From contig NZ_JAQSLN010000001.1 in the NCBI RefSeq assembly GCF_028649655.1, forward strand, positions 806,001 through 870,000: DNA of 64,000 nt, written 5' to 3'. This stretch comes from Halobacteriovorax sp. GB3. Lineage in GTDB: Bacteria; Bdellovibrionota; Bacteriovoracia; Bacteriovoracales; Bacteriovoracaceae. Position 1 is the first letter of the stretch. Each line of letters starts with the position of its first letter. The translations under genes were made by a program, and so were the position numbers. Below the pieces are notes generated by a model. The model saw only the letters and a list, made by a program, of their open reading frames with translations, was not told the DNA's origin and ran no database searches. Below are positions 1-9,066 of this stretch, in pieces.

Positions 1-1
1 A

Positions 2-382
2 ATGACTGGCCACTTTAGAACACTTGAATCCCCTGGTGGGACAAAGGAAAACTTCATCGGTGTGGCCTATGTTGTTGGTGCAGGTATTCGCTTTAGTGAT
101 GTGTTGCGCCTCTATGCTGGCTGGATGCCTTCTGTTGAAATGAAGAGTACCGCCGATGAGAGCACTTATTCTGGAAGTGGTTTTAAAGGGGAGCTGTCTT
201 TTCTTATTTATCGTCCATGGATGATGCACTTTTTCTCCGAGTTTAAAAATGAGACTTTTGATACTCAAACAACAAAGAACGGAGTGATCACAAAGTTAGA
301 AGGAGATTTGAGCTTTGAAGTAAGTTCAATAGCGATTGGTGTTTCTTTTCCGTTTGATTTTTGGGGGAGGCAAGTTCGATGA
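2..382 (+). CDS. C-terminal part of an outer-membrane beta-barrel protein (5' end outside window)
   Basis: The frame is already open at the window edge, so the 126 residues seen are probably the end of a longer protein and the ATG at base 2 need not be the true start. The visible part alternates hydrophobic and polar residues in short strands such as VAYVVGAGIRF and AIGVSFPFDFW, with Trp, Tyr and Phe at likely membrane borders. This is the pattern of a Gram-negative outer-membrane barrel. Its TGA (380-382) overlaps the ATG (379-381) of the giant lipoprotein that follows, so the two are probably co-transcribed and translationally coupled. No family was recognised. The barrel assignment rests on pattern only. 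Confidence 0.55.
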   Translation: MTGHFRTLESPGGTKENFIGVAYVVGAGIRFSDVLRLYAGWMPSVEMKSTADESTYSGSGFKGELSFLIYRPWMMHFFSEFKNETFDTQTTKNGVITKLEGDLSFEVSSIAIGVSFPFDFWGRQVR

Positions 383-3300
383 GAAGTCTTGTTATCTCTC
401 TTATCCTCACTTTCTTTCTTAGCTCTTGCCTAGGTGGCGGGGGTGAAGAATCTATTATAACTCCTGTTATTCAGGAGGAAACGCTCTCGGTTGATGCCGG
501 AAACAAGATTTATACAAATTCAACGGCTACAGCTTCGCCAACGATCTCTGATGCTCCTAACAAAACTTATCTATGGGAAGTCGTCTCTGGAGCAGGTTCT
601 ATTGGATTTTCAAGCACGACTGTGTCACAACCAATCATTACTCCAAGTACAGAAGGCGATTATCAACTTAGACTAACAGTTACTTCTGGATCAAAAGTTG
701 TAAGTGATATTCTTGAACTAACTTATGATACAACTGATCCTGTTGTTAGTGCTGGTGGAGATAATCTTTTAGCAAATGCCGCTTTTTTTCAAACAGCTAC
801 TGTTACTGAGCTAAATCCAGTGACTTTAAGGTGGAGTGTCACATCTGGCCCTGGTTCGCTGACAGTCTCCTCTCACTCTACAAATCCTACAATTAGTGTT
901 AGCGCCGATGGCGATTATGTTATTCGATTGACGGCAACGGATGCTGCGGGAAATAGTGCATACGACGAGATGAATTTATCGTGGGATGGAACGAAGCCGA
1001 GTGTTTCTGTTGGTGCAGATGTCGTGGCCGGTGCGCTTTTTAATAAAGATGCAACAACCAGCGATGCTCATGCCATGACGTACTTGTGGGAAAAAGTATC
1101 GGGGCCTGGAAACTTAACTTTTGGAAGTGCTACAAGTGAAGATACGAGTGTCGTTGCCGATACTGATGGAAGTTATGTTGTCAGATTAAGGGCCACGGAC
1201 ACTTATTCAAATGTTGGTGAAGATAGTTTTACCTTGCTCTTTGATACGACTAATCCCGTTGTCGATGCAGGGGTTGATATTAATACAAATGTTGCTGTCT
1301 CAAGAACGGTTTCTGTGACAGATACAACGGCAACGACGATTGTTTGGTCTCAGGTTTCTGGTCCTGGAACGATGAGTTTTAATTCATCGACTTCTAAGAC
1401 GACGACAATTTCAGCTAATACTGAAGGCTCCTATGTCTTTCGTGCAACACTCACCGATGCTCTTGGAAACGTTGGAACTGATGATGTCAATTTTCTTTGG
1501 GATACCACTGCACCTGCTATTACAATGCCGGCCGATGTGATCACTGGAGCACTAGCAAACCTTGATGCAACGGTAACAGATTCCAATACTCTCACTTATT
1601 CATGGTCTAAAGTCTCGGGTCCTGGAACGATTGTTTTTGGAAGCTCAGCAAGTGAAGATACAAGCATTTTTACAACAACTGATGGCGATTATGTTCTTCG
1701 TCTAACAGCTACTGATGGAGCCGGAAATGTGAGTAGTGATACAGTCGCTCTCACTTGGGACTCTACAGATCCTGTTGTCGATGCTGGAGTCGATCAGGTC
1801 GTTAATGGCCTATTTTCTCAAGATGCAACAGTCAGCGATGCGACAAGTGTGACTTACTTATGGTCTAAAATCTCAGGGCCTGGGAATGTGACTTTTAGTG
1901 CAGGAACTTCAGAGGATACTGATATAAGTGTTGATGCCGATGGCCAGTATGTCATTCGTCTGACTGTCACTGATCAAGCTGGAAATATTGCAAGTGATGA
2001 TATGAACCTTGTTTGGGATACGACTGCTCCAGTAGTGGATGCTGGAGTTGATCAGAACACGAATGTCCTTGTTTCACAAGATGCAACTGTAACAGATTTA
2101 ACGAGTTTAACTTATTCTTGGACAAAGGTTTCTGGACCAGGAAATGTAACATTTTCATCTTCAACCAGTGAAGACACAGATATTAGTGCCGATGCCGATG
2201 GTATTTATGTCATAAGACTTACGGCCACTGATCAATTTGGACTTTCGTCCTTTGATGATCTTAGTTTTGAGTGGGACACAACAAACCCTTCTGTGAACGC
2301 TGGTGTTGATCAACTTGTGAATGCTCTTTTTAATCAAGATGCAACAGTCGTTGATGCAAACAGCACAATTAATTATCAGTGGTCAAAAGTATCGGGTCCA
2401 GGTTCAATTACCTTCGCAACTGCAACGGCGGAAGATACAACTGTAACTGCTGACACTGATGGAAGTTATATTCTTAGATTAACTGTTACCGATGGCGCCG
2501 GAAATAGTTCGAGTGATGACTTCTCGTTAACTTGGGATTCGACTGCTCCGGTGGTTGATGCAGGAAATGATCAAATTACAAATGTGCAAGTTAATCAAAA
2601 TGCAACGGTAACAGATGCCACGGCCATTACTTACTCTTGGACTAAAATCTCTGGTGTTGGAAATATTACTTTCGGTTCCGCCTCGAGTGAAGATACTTCA
2701 ATTGTTGCTGATGCCGATGGTGTTTATGTTATCCGCTTAACTGCAACTGATGCTGCTGGAAACTCTGGCTTTGATGAGATGAGTTTCACTTATGATACGA
2801 CTAATCCTACTGTTAATGTTGGCGTTGATATTGAAACAAATATTGCAGTGAATGTAGATGCAACAACGAGTGATTTAACAAACCTTACTTACGTTTGGAC
2901 AAAAGTTTCAGGGCCTGGTGCCATTATCTTTGGCAGCGGAACAAGTGAGGATACGTCAATATCGGCCAATGCCGATGGCGATTATGTTATCCGTCTTACT
3001 GTGACTGATGAAGTAGGTCAAAGTAGCTTTGATGAATTAAATTTTACTTGGGATACTTCTAATCCTGTTGTTGATGCTGGTGTTGATGTCGTTTCTAATG
3101 TTCAGTTCAATCAAGATGCCACCGTCACGGATGCAACGAACTTAACTTATTCTTGGACTAAAGTTTCTGGACCAGGAACGATAACCTTTGGAAGTGCTAC
3201 TAGTGAAGATACTACGGTCCAAGCTTCAAGTGATGGAACTTATGTTATTCAATTAGAGGCAACCGATGCTGTTGGAAATGTGGCCACTGATACTTTTCAA

Positions 3301-5832
3301 CTCGTTTGGGATACGACGGCACCTGTTGTTAATGCTGGAACAGATAAGACTTTAAATAATGCAACAACTCAAGATGCCACTGTTACAGACGCTTCAAGTA
3401 ATCTCTCTTATGTTTGGTCTAAGCAATCGGGTCCTGGGCTTGTTATTTTTGGAAGTGGGACAAGTGAAGACACAACTATTTCCCCAAACTCTGATGGAAG
3501 TTATGTTATACGCCTGACTGTTACAGATGAAGCAGGAAATAGTAGCTTTGATGAAATGACCCTTGTTTGGGATACAGCATCTCCTGTAATTGATGCAGGG
3601 GTTGATGTTGAAACTGATGTTCAAGTCAATCAAGATGCAACTTCAAGTGACTCGACGACCTTAACTTATCTATGGTCTAAAGTTTCTGGTGGTGGAAACT
3701 TAACTTTTGGAAGCGCCACAAGTGAAGATACAACAATTAGTGCTGATAGCGATGGGGTTTATGTCGTTAAATTGACTGGAACAGATGAGCTTGGACAATC
3801 TTCTAGTGATACGATGAACTTCACTTGGGATACGACTAACCCTGTTGTTAGTGTTGGCGCCGATCGAATCGAATCAGCTCAATTTACTCTAGATGCAAGT
3901 TCAAGTGATTTGACGACGATGACATATTTGTGGAGTGCTCCAGCTAATATTAGTTTTGGAAGTGCTACGAGTGAAGACACGACGATTCAAGCTTCTGCTG
4001 ATGGGAGCTACTTAATAACACTAACTGTAACAGACGCTGTCGGGAATTCATCTAACGATTCATTCACTCTCACTTGGGATTCCACTGCTCCTGTTGTTAA
4101 TGCAGGGGCCGATGCCACATCAAACGTTCAAATAAGTCAAAATGCTACGATTACTGAGACAAATATTTCAACGATCCAGTGGTCAAAGGTTTCAGGCCCT
4201 GGTTCTGTAAGCTTTGGAAGTGCGACTAGCGAGGATACGACCATTCTTCCTTCTACTGATGGAACATATGTTATTCGTTTAACAGTTGTCGATACGGCAG
4301 GGAATAGTTCTTTTGATGAAATGACTCTTGTCTACGATACAACTGCTCCTACGGTTAATGTCGGTTCTGATATTGTGGCCAATTCACTTCAAAATATCGA
4401 TGCAACAACAAGCGATCAGACGGCCATGACTTATTCGTGGACTGCACCGGCCAATGTGAGCTTTGGCAGTGCAAGTGCTGAAGATACGAATATCTCTGCG
4501 ATTGCAGATGGTACTTATCTTGTTACTTTGACCGTTACTGATGCTGCCGGAAATAGTGCCAGTGATTCACTAAGTTTTACATGGGATCAAACAAACCCTG
4601 TCGTCAATGTTGGCGCAGATCTCGAGTTAAATGCGCAATCGACAATCGATGCAACGGTTACAGAAACAAATGTTCAGTCATATGCTTGGACAAAAGTCTC
4701 TGGTCCTGGAAATATCGTTTTTGGAAGTAGCACAAGTGAAGATACGACGATTGCTGCCGATAGTGACGGCTCTTATGTTATTCGCTTAACTGTTACTGAT
4801 ACCGCAGGAAACTCCAGCTTTGATGAACTCTCGCTTCTTTGGGATACCAATGCGCCAAGTATCGTGGTGGGAAATAGCTTTAATGGAACGGGAATTGTTG
4901 CCGTTGCAATTGATGCAACAGTTACCGATACTTCAACTTTAACTTATTCATGGTCACAAAGCTCTGGTCCTGGAACGATCAACTTTTCTACGACCAATAC
5001 CGAAGATACAGCCGTTACGGCCGATACGGATGGTACTTATACAATTTTTTATCAAGTTACTGATCAACTTGGAAATTCGAGTTCGCGCTCTATTACATTG
5101 ACATGGACAGGTGCACCTTTTGCTCCTGCACGTGCTAGAGAAGGGCAACTCTCTCTCTCTATGAGTGATCAATTAAGTATTGGTGAAATTGAAATTTCAG
5201 CTTATGCCTCTAAGGGAAGTTATATTGTTCGCTCAATTAGTGGAAACTATGCAATAGAAAAAATGTGCGAAGTAGCACAGGTCATTTATACTTTTAACGA
5301 TAGTCACAAAGATAATGAGAGTGTTAATCTAAAAGACCGAGCACATCTTCCACTAGGTCAGTATAGCTATGCTCTTTGTTCTTTTGAGGGCGAGCTATTG
5401 AATATTCAAGAGGGGAACCCTGTCTTTTATCATCAGATAATTGAAGGTGAGTGTCGCGACAGAAATTCAATGGTTCTTGCAAAGTCTTATAGTAGAAGTG
5501 AGATTAAATCTTTTGAGATGCTTGGAAATCTCTACACGGAAAACAAAGAACTCATTGCCTATGATAAAGAAGCCTTAGTTGATTATATGGATGCTCGTTC
5601 TTTAGATCAACTTTGTCTAACAACACTGAATCGCCAATCTCTTGAGGTATTAGAAGACCGAATACTTCTAAAAGATTCTAAAAAGTATCTTGCTTATGTT
5701 CTTTCATTTGAAGTGATTTCAACTGATGATCAAAGTTATTACATTGATTCTATCGAGCAATTTCAAGAGGGAGAGTTTATTCTTCCAGATGGTCAAAAGA
5801 CGAAGGATATCTCGATACTACATCGCTTTTAA
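379..5832 (+). CDS. Giant lipoprotein with 18 tandem PKD/Ig-like repeats
   Basis: This is an 1817-residue exported lipoprotein. I chose the ATG at 379 because a strong Shine-Dalgarno (GGGGGAGG, 363-370) precedes it and it opens a lipoprotein signal peptide with lipobox LSSC and acceptor Cys17, followed by a Gly-rich linker. Residues about 37-1577 are 18 repeats of roughly 83-87 residues. Their shared signature is W(S/T)KVSGPG, then FGS.TSEDT, then DG.YVIRLTVTD.AGNSS and WDTT.P, which resembles PKD/K319L-type beta-sandwich domains. The last 240 residues are not repetitive, contain several Cys and may be a separate surface or binding domain. Such proteins usually act in adhesion or as envelope stalks; a role in prey contact is only a guess. 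The 3' end overlaps the convergent histidine kinase gene by 15 bp. Confidence 0.85.
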   Translation: MRSLVISLILTFFLSSCLGGGGEESIITPVIQEETLSVDAGNKIYTNSTATASPTISDAPNKTYLWEVVSGAGSIGFSSTTVSQPIITPSTEGDYQLRLTVTSGSKVVSDILELTYDTTDPVVSAGGDNLLANAAFFQTATVTELNPVTLRWSVTSGPGSLTVSSHSTNPTISVSADGDYVIRLTATDAAGNSAYDEMNLSWDGTKPSVSVGADVVAGALFNKDATTSDAHAMTYLWEKVSGPGNLTFGSATSEDTSVVADTDGSYVVRLRATDTYSNVGEDSFTLLFDTTNPVVDAGVDINTNVAVSRTVSVTDTTATTIVWSQVSGPGTMSFNSSTSKTTTISANTEGSYVFRATLTDALGNVGTDDVNFLWDTTAPAITMPADVITGALANLDATVTDSNTLTYSWSKVSGPGTIVFGSSASEDTSIFTTTDGDYVLRLTATDGAGNVSSDTVALTWDSTDPVVDAGVDQVVNGLFSQDATVSDATSVTYLWSKISGPGNVTFSAGTSEDTDISVDADGQYVIRLTVTDQAGNIASDDMNLVWDTTAPVVDAGVDQNTNVLVSQDATVTDLTSLTYSWTKVSGPGNVTFSSSTSEDTDISADADGIYVIRLTATDQFGLSSFDDLSFEWDTTNPSVNAGVDQLVNALFNQDATVVDANSTINYQWSKVSGPGSITFATATAEDTTVTADTDGSYILRLTVTDGAGNSSSDDFSLTWDSTAPVVDAGNDQITNVQVNQNATVTDATAITYSWTKISGVGNITFGSASSEDTSIVADADGVYVIRLTATDAAGNSGFDEMSFTYDTTNPTVNVGVDIETNIAVNVDATTSDLTNLTYVWTKVSGPGAIIFGSGTSEDTSISANADGDYVIRLTVTDEVGQSSFDELNFTWDTSNPVVDAGVDVVSNVQFNQDATVTDATNLTYSWTKVSGPGTITFGSATSEDTTVQASSDGTYVIQLEATDAVGNVATDTFQLVWDTTAPVVNAGTDKTLNNATTQDATVTDASSNLSYVWSKQSGPGLVIFGSGTSEDTTISPNSDGSYVIRLTVTDEAGNSSFDEMTLVWDTASPVIDAGVDVETDVQVNQDATSSDSTTLTYLWSKVSGGGNLTFGSATSEDTTISADSDGVYVVKLTGTDELGQSSSDTMNFTWDTTNPVVSVGADRIESAQFTLDASSSDLTTMTYLWSAPANISFGSATSEDTTIQASADGSYLITLTVTDAVGNSSNDSFTLTWDSTAPVVNAGADATSNVQISQNATITETNISTIQWSKVSGPGSVSFGSATSEDTTILPSTDGTYVIRLTVVDTAGNSSFDEMTLVYDTTAPTVNVGSDIVANSLQNIDATTSDQTAMTYSWTAPANVSFGSASAEDTNISAIADGTYLVTLTVTDAAGNSASDSLSFTWDQTNPVVNVGADLELNAQSTIDATVTETNVQSYAWTKVSGPGNIVFGSSTSEDTTIAADSDGSYVIRLTVTDTAGNSSFDELSLLWDTNAPSIVVGNSFNGTGIVAVAIDATVTDTSTLTYSWSQSSGPGTINFSTTNTEDTAVTADTDGTYTIFYQVTDQLGNSSSRSITLTWTGAPFAPARAREGQLSLSMSDQLSIGEIEISAYASKGSYIVRSISGNYAIEKMCEVAQVIYTFNDSHKDNESVNLKDRAHLPLGQYSYALCSFEGELLNIQEGNPVFYHQIIEGECRDRNSMVLAKSYSRSEIKSFEMLGNLYTENKELIAYDKEALVDYMDARSLDQLCLTTLNRQSLEVLEDRILLKDSKKYLAYVLSFEVISTDDQSYYIDSIEQFQEGEFILPDGQKTKDISILHRF
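487..5109 (+). repeat. Tandem coding repeat array, 18 units of about 249-261 bp
   Basis: Eighteen in-frame units each run from a V.AG.D motif to the next WDTT.P motif. The units whose limits I measured (11 to 17) are 258, 261, 258, 249, 258, 249 and 258 bp. The units differ at many codons, so the array is old and diverged rather than a recent slippage product. Units 14 and 16 lack three residues in the GPG loop (WSAPA or WTAPA in place of WSKVSGPG). Confidence 0.85.
3844..4857 (+). repeat. Higher-order duplication of a two-repeat unit (2 x 507 bp)
   Basis: Repeats 14-15 (3844-4350) and 16-17 (4351-4857) have the same length pattern, 249 + 258 bp. Units 14 and 16 share the short APAN loop and the variant YL(I/V)TLTVTDA. 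Units 15 and 17 share TETN and DTAGNSSFDE. The array therefore grew at least once by copying a two-domain block. Confidence 0.7.
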
Positions 5833-7302
5833 ATACTCATCTTTTTTCAGTTTTAATTTGATCTTGAAGGTTGTGTTCTTGGCGCTATCGTCATAAACGA
5901 GTGTTGTGTTGTGCCTTTTAAGGATTTTTTTACTGAAGCTTAGTCCAAGCCCAGTTCCCTGACCAAATTTCTTTGTGGTAAAAAATGGTCTCATTATTTT
6001 TTGAGCAATTTCTTGTGGTATGCCGTGACCAGCATCAATAACAAGAATTTCAATCTCATCACCATTTTCAATAAAGCGAATATCGACCCACCTCTCTGGT
6101 AGTTCGGCAACAGCATCAATAGCATTTGATATTAAATTCGTAAAAACTTGTGTTATCTCTCCTGGATAACAATAGACACAGTAGTGCTTAGGGATGTGCA
6201 TCTGAGAAAGAGAGACGTTATTTTTGATCATCTTATGCTTGAGAATTTCTACCGATTGATCAATAACTTCATGCAGAGGAAACCATTCAAGTTCGTCATT
6301 CTCTGTATTTCTAGACAGTGTTTTGATACTTTCAATGATCTTTTGAATCCGATTAGCCGTTTTAGAAATACTCTCGGCAGAATTTATAATATCTTCTGAA
6401 AGATTATTATTTCTTCTTAGAAGTTTTTCCGCTTGGGCCTTGATAATGGTGAGAGGGTTGTTGATTTCATGGGCAATTGAAGCTGTGACTTCACCTACTG
6501 TTGCAAGCTTTTCTGTCATGAATTGTTGAGTCATTTTTTCGACTTCTTCATCATGCAATTGCTTTTCGTGAGTGATGTCGTATCGAATGGATAAGAATTT
6601 ATCGATTTCCCCAGTTGGACCTAGAATTGGTGCAATTGTAGTAAAGACCCAATAGAGAGTTCCGTCTTTTCTTTTGTTACAAATTTCACCTTTCCATACT
6701 TTTTTATCTTGAATGGTTTCCCAAAGGTCTCGGTAAAATTCTTTATCATGAATTCCACTTTTTAAAATACGGTGGTTCTTTCCAATTAACTCGTCTCTGT
6801 TATAACCACTAATCTCGACGAAAAGATCATTGACGTGCACGATATTTCCTTTTTTATCTGTTACAGCGACAATTGCGACGTTATCAACAACATTTTGATA
6901 TTGAATGGCCAAGTTTTTTAAGTAATTCATGGTCGAAACATTCGTTTCTTCTCTCGATTTTCTTAGAGTCAGGTCTTTAATATAACCTTCATAGTAAAGA
7001 GAGTTACCTTTAAGGTCTCTAACCACTTGTGCGATGGCCTGCATTTTTCGTAGGCCAAATTTTGGAGTTTGTATTCTAAAGTAAGTATCGAAAATATCGA
7101 CTTGGTATTCTTTGTAGGCCTTTTGTGTTTTAAGTAGAACTTCTTGATCATCTTTATGGACGAGATCTAAAAAACTTTTATTAATGACCTCTTTGGGATC
7201 AATGCCATAAACTTCACATTCTGGACCAAAGCCAATAACTCTAAGCTCGGGGTCCGCTTCAATTTTAAAATAAATTTGGAAGTTATCCAGCGAGTTTTCC
7301 AT
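5818..7302 (-). CDS. Soluble PAS-domain sensor histidine kinase
   Basis: This 494-residue protein has two PAS-like regions (about 10-115 and 130-250, the second with the typical ISGYNRDELIGKNHRIL stretch and a PAC end). A HisKA segment follows with H-box IAHEINNPL (phospho-acceptor His278), then a HATPase domain with N-box NLISNAIDAV near 390, G1 VIDAGHGIP near 421 and GQGTGLGLS near 448. There is no signal peptide or membrane helix, so it should sense a cytoplasmic signal. No response regulator lies next to it, so it is an orphan here. The ligand of the PAS domains cannot be read from sequence. The 3' end overlaps the lipoprotein gene by 15 bp. Confidence 0.93.
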   Translation of the reverse strand: MENSLDNFQIYFKIEADPELRVIGFGPECEVYGIDPKEVINKSFLDLVHKDDQEVLLKTQKAYKEYQVDIFDTYFRIQTPKFGLRKMQAIAQVVRDLKGNSLYYEGYIKDLTLRKSREETNVSTMNYLKNLAIQYQNVVDNVAIVAVTDKKGNIVHVNDLFVEISGYNRDELIGKNHRILKSGIHDKEFYRDLWETIQDKKVWKGEICNKRKDGTLYWVFTTIAPILGPTGEIDKFLSIRYDITHEKQLHDEEVEKMTQQFMTEKLATVGEVTASIAHEINNPLTIIKAQAEKLLRRNNNLSEDIINSAESISKTANRIQKIIESIKTLSRNTENDELEWFPLHEVIDQSVEILKHKMIKNNVSLSQMHIPKHYCVYCYPGEITQVFTNLISNAIDAVAELPERWVDIRFIENGDEIEILVIDAGHGIPQEIAQKIMRPFFTTKKFGQGTGLGLSFSKKILKRHNTTLVYDDSAKNTTFKIKLKLKKDEYLKAM

Positions 7303-7640
7303 TTATTAAACCCATGAAAGTAAATGAAATTTATATTTTAATGGTAACGAATCCATGTTAACACGTTGCGCCTAAAGTTCTCTTTAATTTTTCATAAATC
7401 CTTAGGTATAAAAAATAATTAAATCACCATTTTTTTAAGCTTATAGCTTGTTGGAATGCTGTCACTTTTGATATTCATTAACTTTTGAATAATGCATATT
7501 GGTGACCCTCGTTTCTAGGGTTTACCTAGTTTATAAACTCTTGAAATTTAGTATAATGCTCAAGAGATTTTTTAACTTAGAAGTCAAAATCATAATTTAT
7601 AGGCGAAGGCCTAATAGAAATTAAATAAAAGGAAATTGTC
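7303..7640 (+). promoter_or_regulatory. 338-bp intergenic leader upstream of gltX, with a dyad over a TATAAT
   Basis: There is no gene here; the only frames are about 15 codons without a ribosome site. A TATAAT at 7552-7557 is a good -10 element but has no convincing -35 at 16-18 bp. It lies inside a 7-bp dyad, CTCTTGA (7538-7544) and TCAAGAG (7560-7566). Near the gltX start a short hairpin TAGGC-GAAG-GCCTA and the ribosome site AAAGGAAA are seen. The kinase gene also starts from this gap, to the left. Confidence 0.35.
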
Positions 7641-9065
7641 ATGACTGTAAGAGTTCGTTTTGCACCTTCACCAACTGGCTACCTTCACATCGGTGGAGCG
7701 AGAACGGCCCTTTATAGCTATCTTTTTGCTAAGGCCAATAATGGGAAGTTCATTTTAAGAGTCGAAGACACTGACCTTGAGCGCTCTAAAAGAGAATATG
7801 AACTAGCTCAAGTGAATGATCTAAAATGGTGTGGCATCGAATATGATGAGGGACCTGATAGACCTGGTGACTATGGGCCTTATCGTCAGTCAGAGAGACA
7901 AGAAATTTATAAAAACCTCGCAGAAAAGTTTATTCAAGAGGGCAAGGCCTATTACTGCTTTTTGACTTCAGAAGAACTAGAAGAGCTCACAGTTAAAGCT
8001 GAGGCCGAGAAGAAAGCGCCGCACACATACCACGGTAAGTATCGCGATCTTTCTCTTGAAGAAGCAAAAAAGAAAATTGAAGCAGGCGAAGACTACGTGA
8101 TTCGTTTTAAAAATCCTGGAAAAACTTGGGCGATTAAAGATATCGTTCGTGGTGATGTTTCATGGCCTGTTGATATGGTCGGTGACTTTGTCATTATTAG
8201 ATCAAATGGAATGCCTGTTTATAACTTTTGCTGTGTTGTCGATGATGCGATGATGAAAATCACTCATGTTATTCGCGCAGAAGAGCATCTAAATAATACT
8301 TGTCGTCAGCTTATGATTTACGAAGCAATGGGCGAGAAGGCTCCAGAGTTTGCTCACTGTTCACTTCTTGTTGGTGAAGATCGCCAGAAGCTTTCTAAGC
8401 GTCACGGAGCAACTTCAGTGACTCAGTACAAAGAGCTTGGTTATCTTCCAGAGGCCCTTGTGAACTATCTAACTCTTCTTGGTTGGTCACATCCAGAGGA
8501 AAAGGACATTTTTGATATCAATGCCCTTGAGAGCTTTGATCTTTCACGTTTATCTAAATCTCCAGCGATGTATGATATTAAAAAATTGAATTACTACAAT
8601 GAACAATATCTGCGAGCTCTTCCTGTTGAAAAAATGGTTGAAGGTTTTGAGACTTTTATTGGTGATGAGAGATTTAATTCTCAAACTCAAGAGTGGAAAG
8701 AGAAGTTTGCAACTCTTATTAATGAAAAGATTCAACTTTTCAGTGAAGCAAAAGACTTTCTCGATCTTTTCTTTGTTCCTGGAGCTGATGAAGATGAGCA
8801 ATACAAAGAGGCCATGAGCTGGGAGACGACTCCACAGATTAAAGAATATCTAAAAGCAGAACTTTCAAAAGTAGAAGGTGAATACGCAACGGAAGAAGAC
8901 GTTGGAAATTGGATGAACTACTTGAAGAAAGAATTAAAAATTAAAGGAAAGCCTCTTTTTATGGGGATTAGAGTTTGTTTAACGGGAAGAGCACATGGAC
9001 CTGATCTAAAAGGTGTTGTGGCCTTAAGTCCTGTTAAAGTAATTAAAGACAGATTGGAGAAGTAG
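7641..9065 (+). CDS. gltX: Glutamyl-tRNA synthetase
   Basis: The enzyme charges tRNA(Glu) with glutamate in the cytoplasm. Its 474 residues match the usual bacterial length. The class I signature is present as PSPTGYLHIGG (residues 10-19) and the KMSKS loop as KLSKR (250-254), with the family's EDTDLERS stretch between them. The ATG at 7641 follows AAAGGAAATTGTC. tyrS begins one base after the stop, so the two synthetases form one unit that ends at the terminator at 10342-10368. Whether the enzyme also charges tRNA(Gln) cannot be told here. Confidence 0.97.
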   Translation: MTVRVRFAPSPTGYLHIGGARTALYSYLFAKANNGKFILRVEDTDLERSKREYELAQVNDLKWCGIEYDEGPDRPGDYGPYRQSERQEIYKNLAEKFIQEGKAYYCFLTSEELEELTVKAEAEKKAPHTYHGKYRDLSLEEAKKKIEAGEDYVIRFKNPGKTWAIKDIVRGDVSWPVDMVGDFVIIRSNGMPVYNFCCVVDDAMMKITHVIRAEEHLNNTCRQLMIYEAMGEKAPEFAHCSLLVGEDRQKLSKRHGATSVTQYKELGYLPEALVNYLTLLGWSHPEEKDIFDINALESFDLSRLSKSPAMYDIKKLNYYNEQYLRALPVEKMVEGFETFIGDERFNSQTQEWKEKFATLINEKIQLFSEAKDFLDLFFVPGADEDEQYKEAMSWETTPQIKEYLKAELSKVEGEYATEEDVGNWMNYLKKELKIKGKPLFMGIRVCLTGRAHGPDLKGVVALSPVKVIKDRLEK

Positions 9066-9066
9066 A

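Noticed and set aside
487-5109. CRISPR or non-coding tandem repeat
   Set aside because: The units stay in one reading frame and encode a regular domain, so they are protein repeats.
7541-7557. TTGAAA with TATAAT as a gltX promoter
   Set aside because: Only 5 nt separate them, far too few for a -35/-10 pair.
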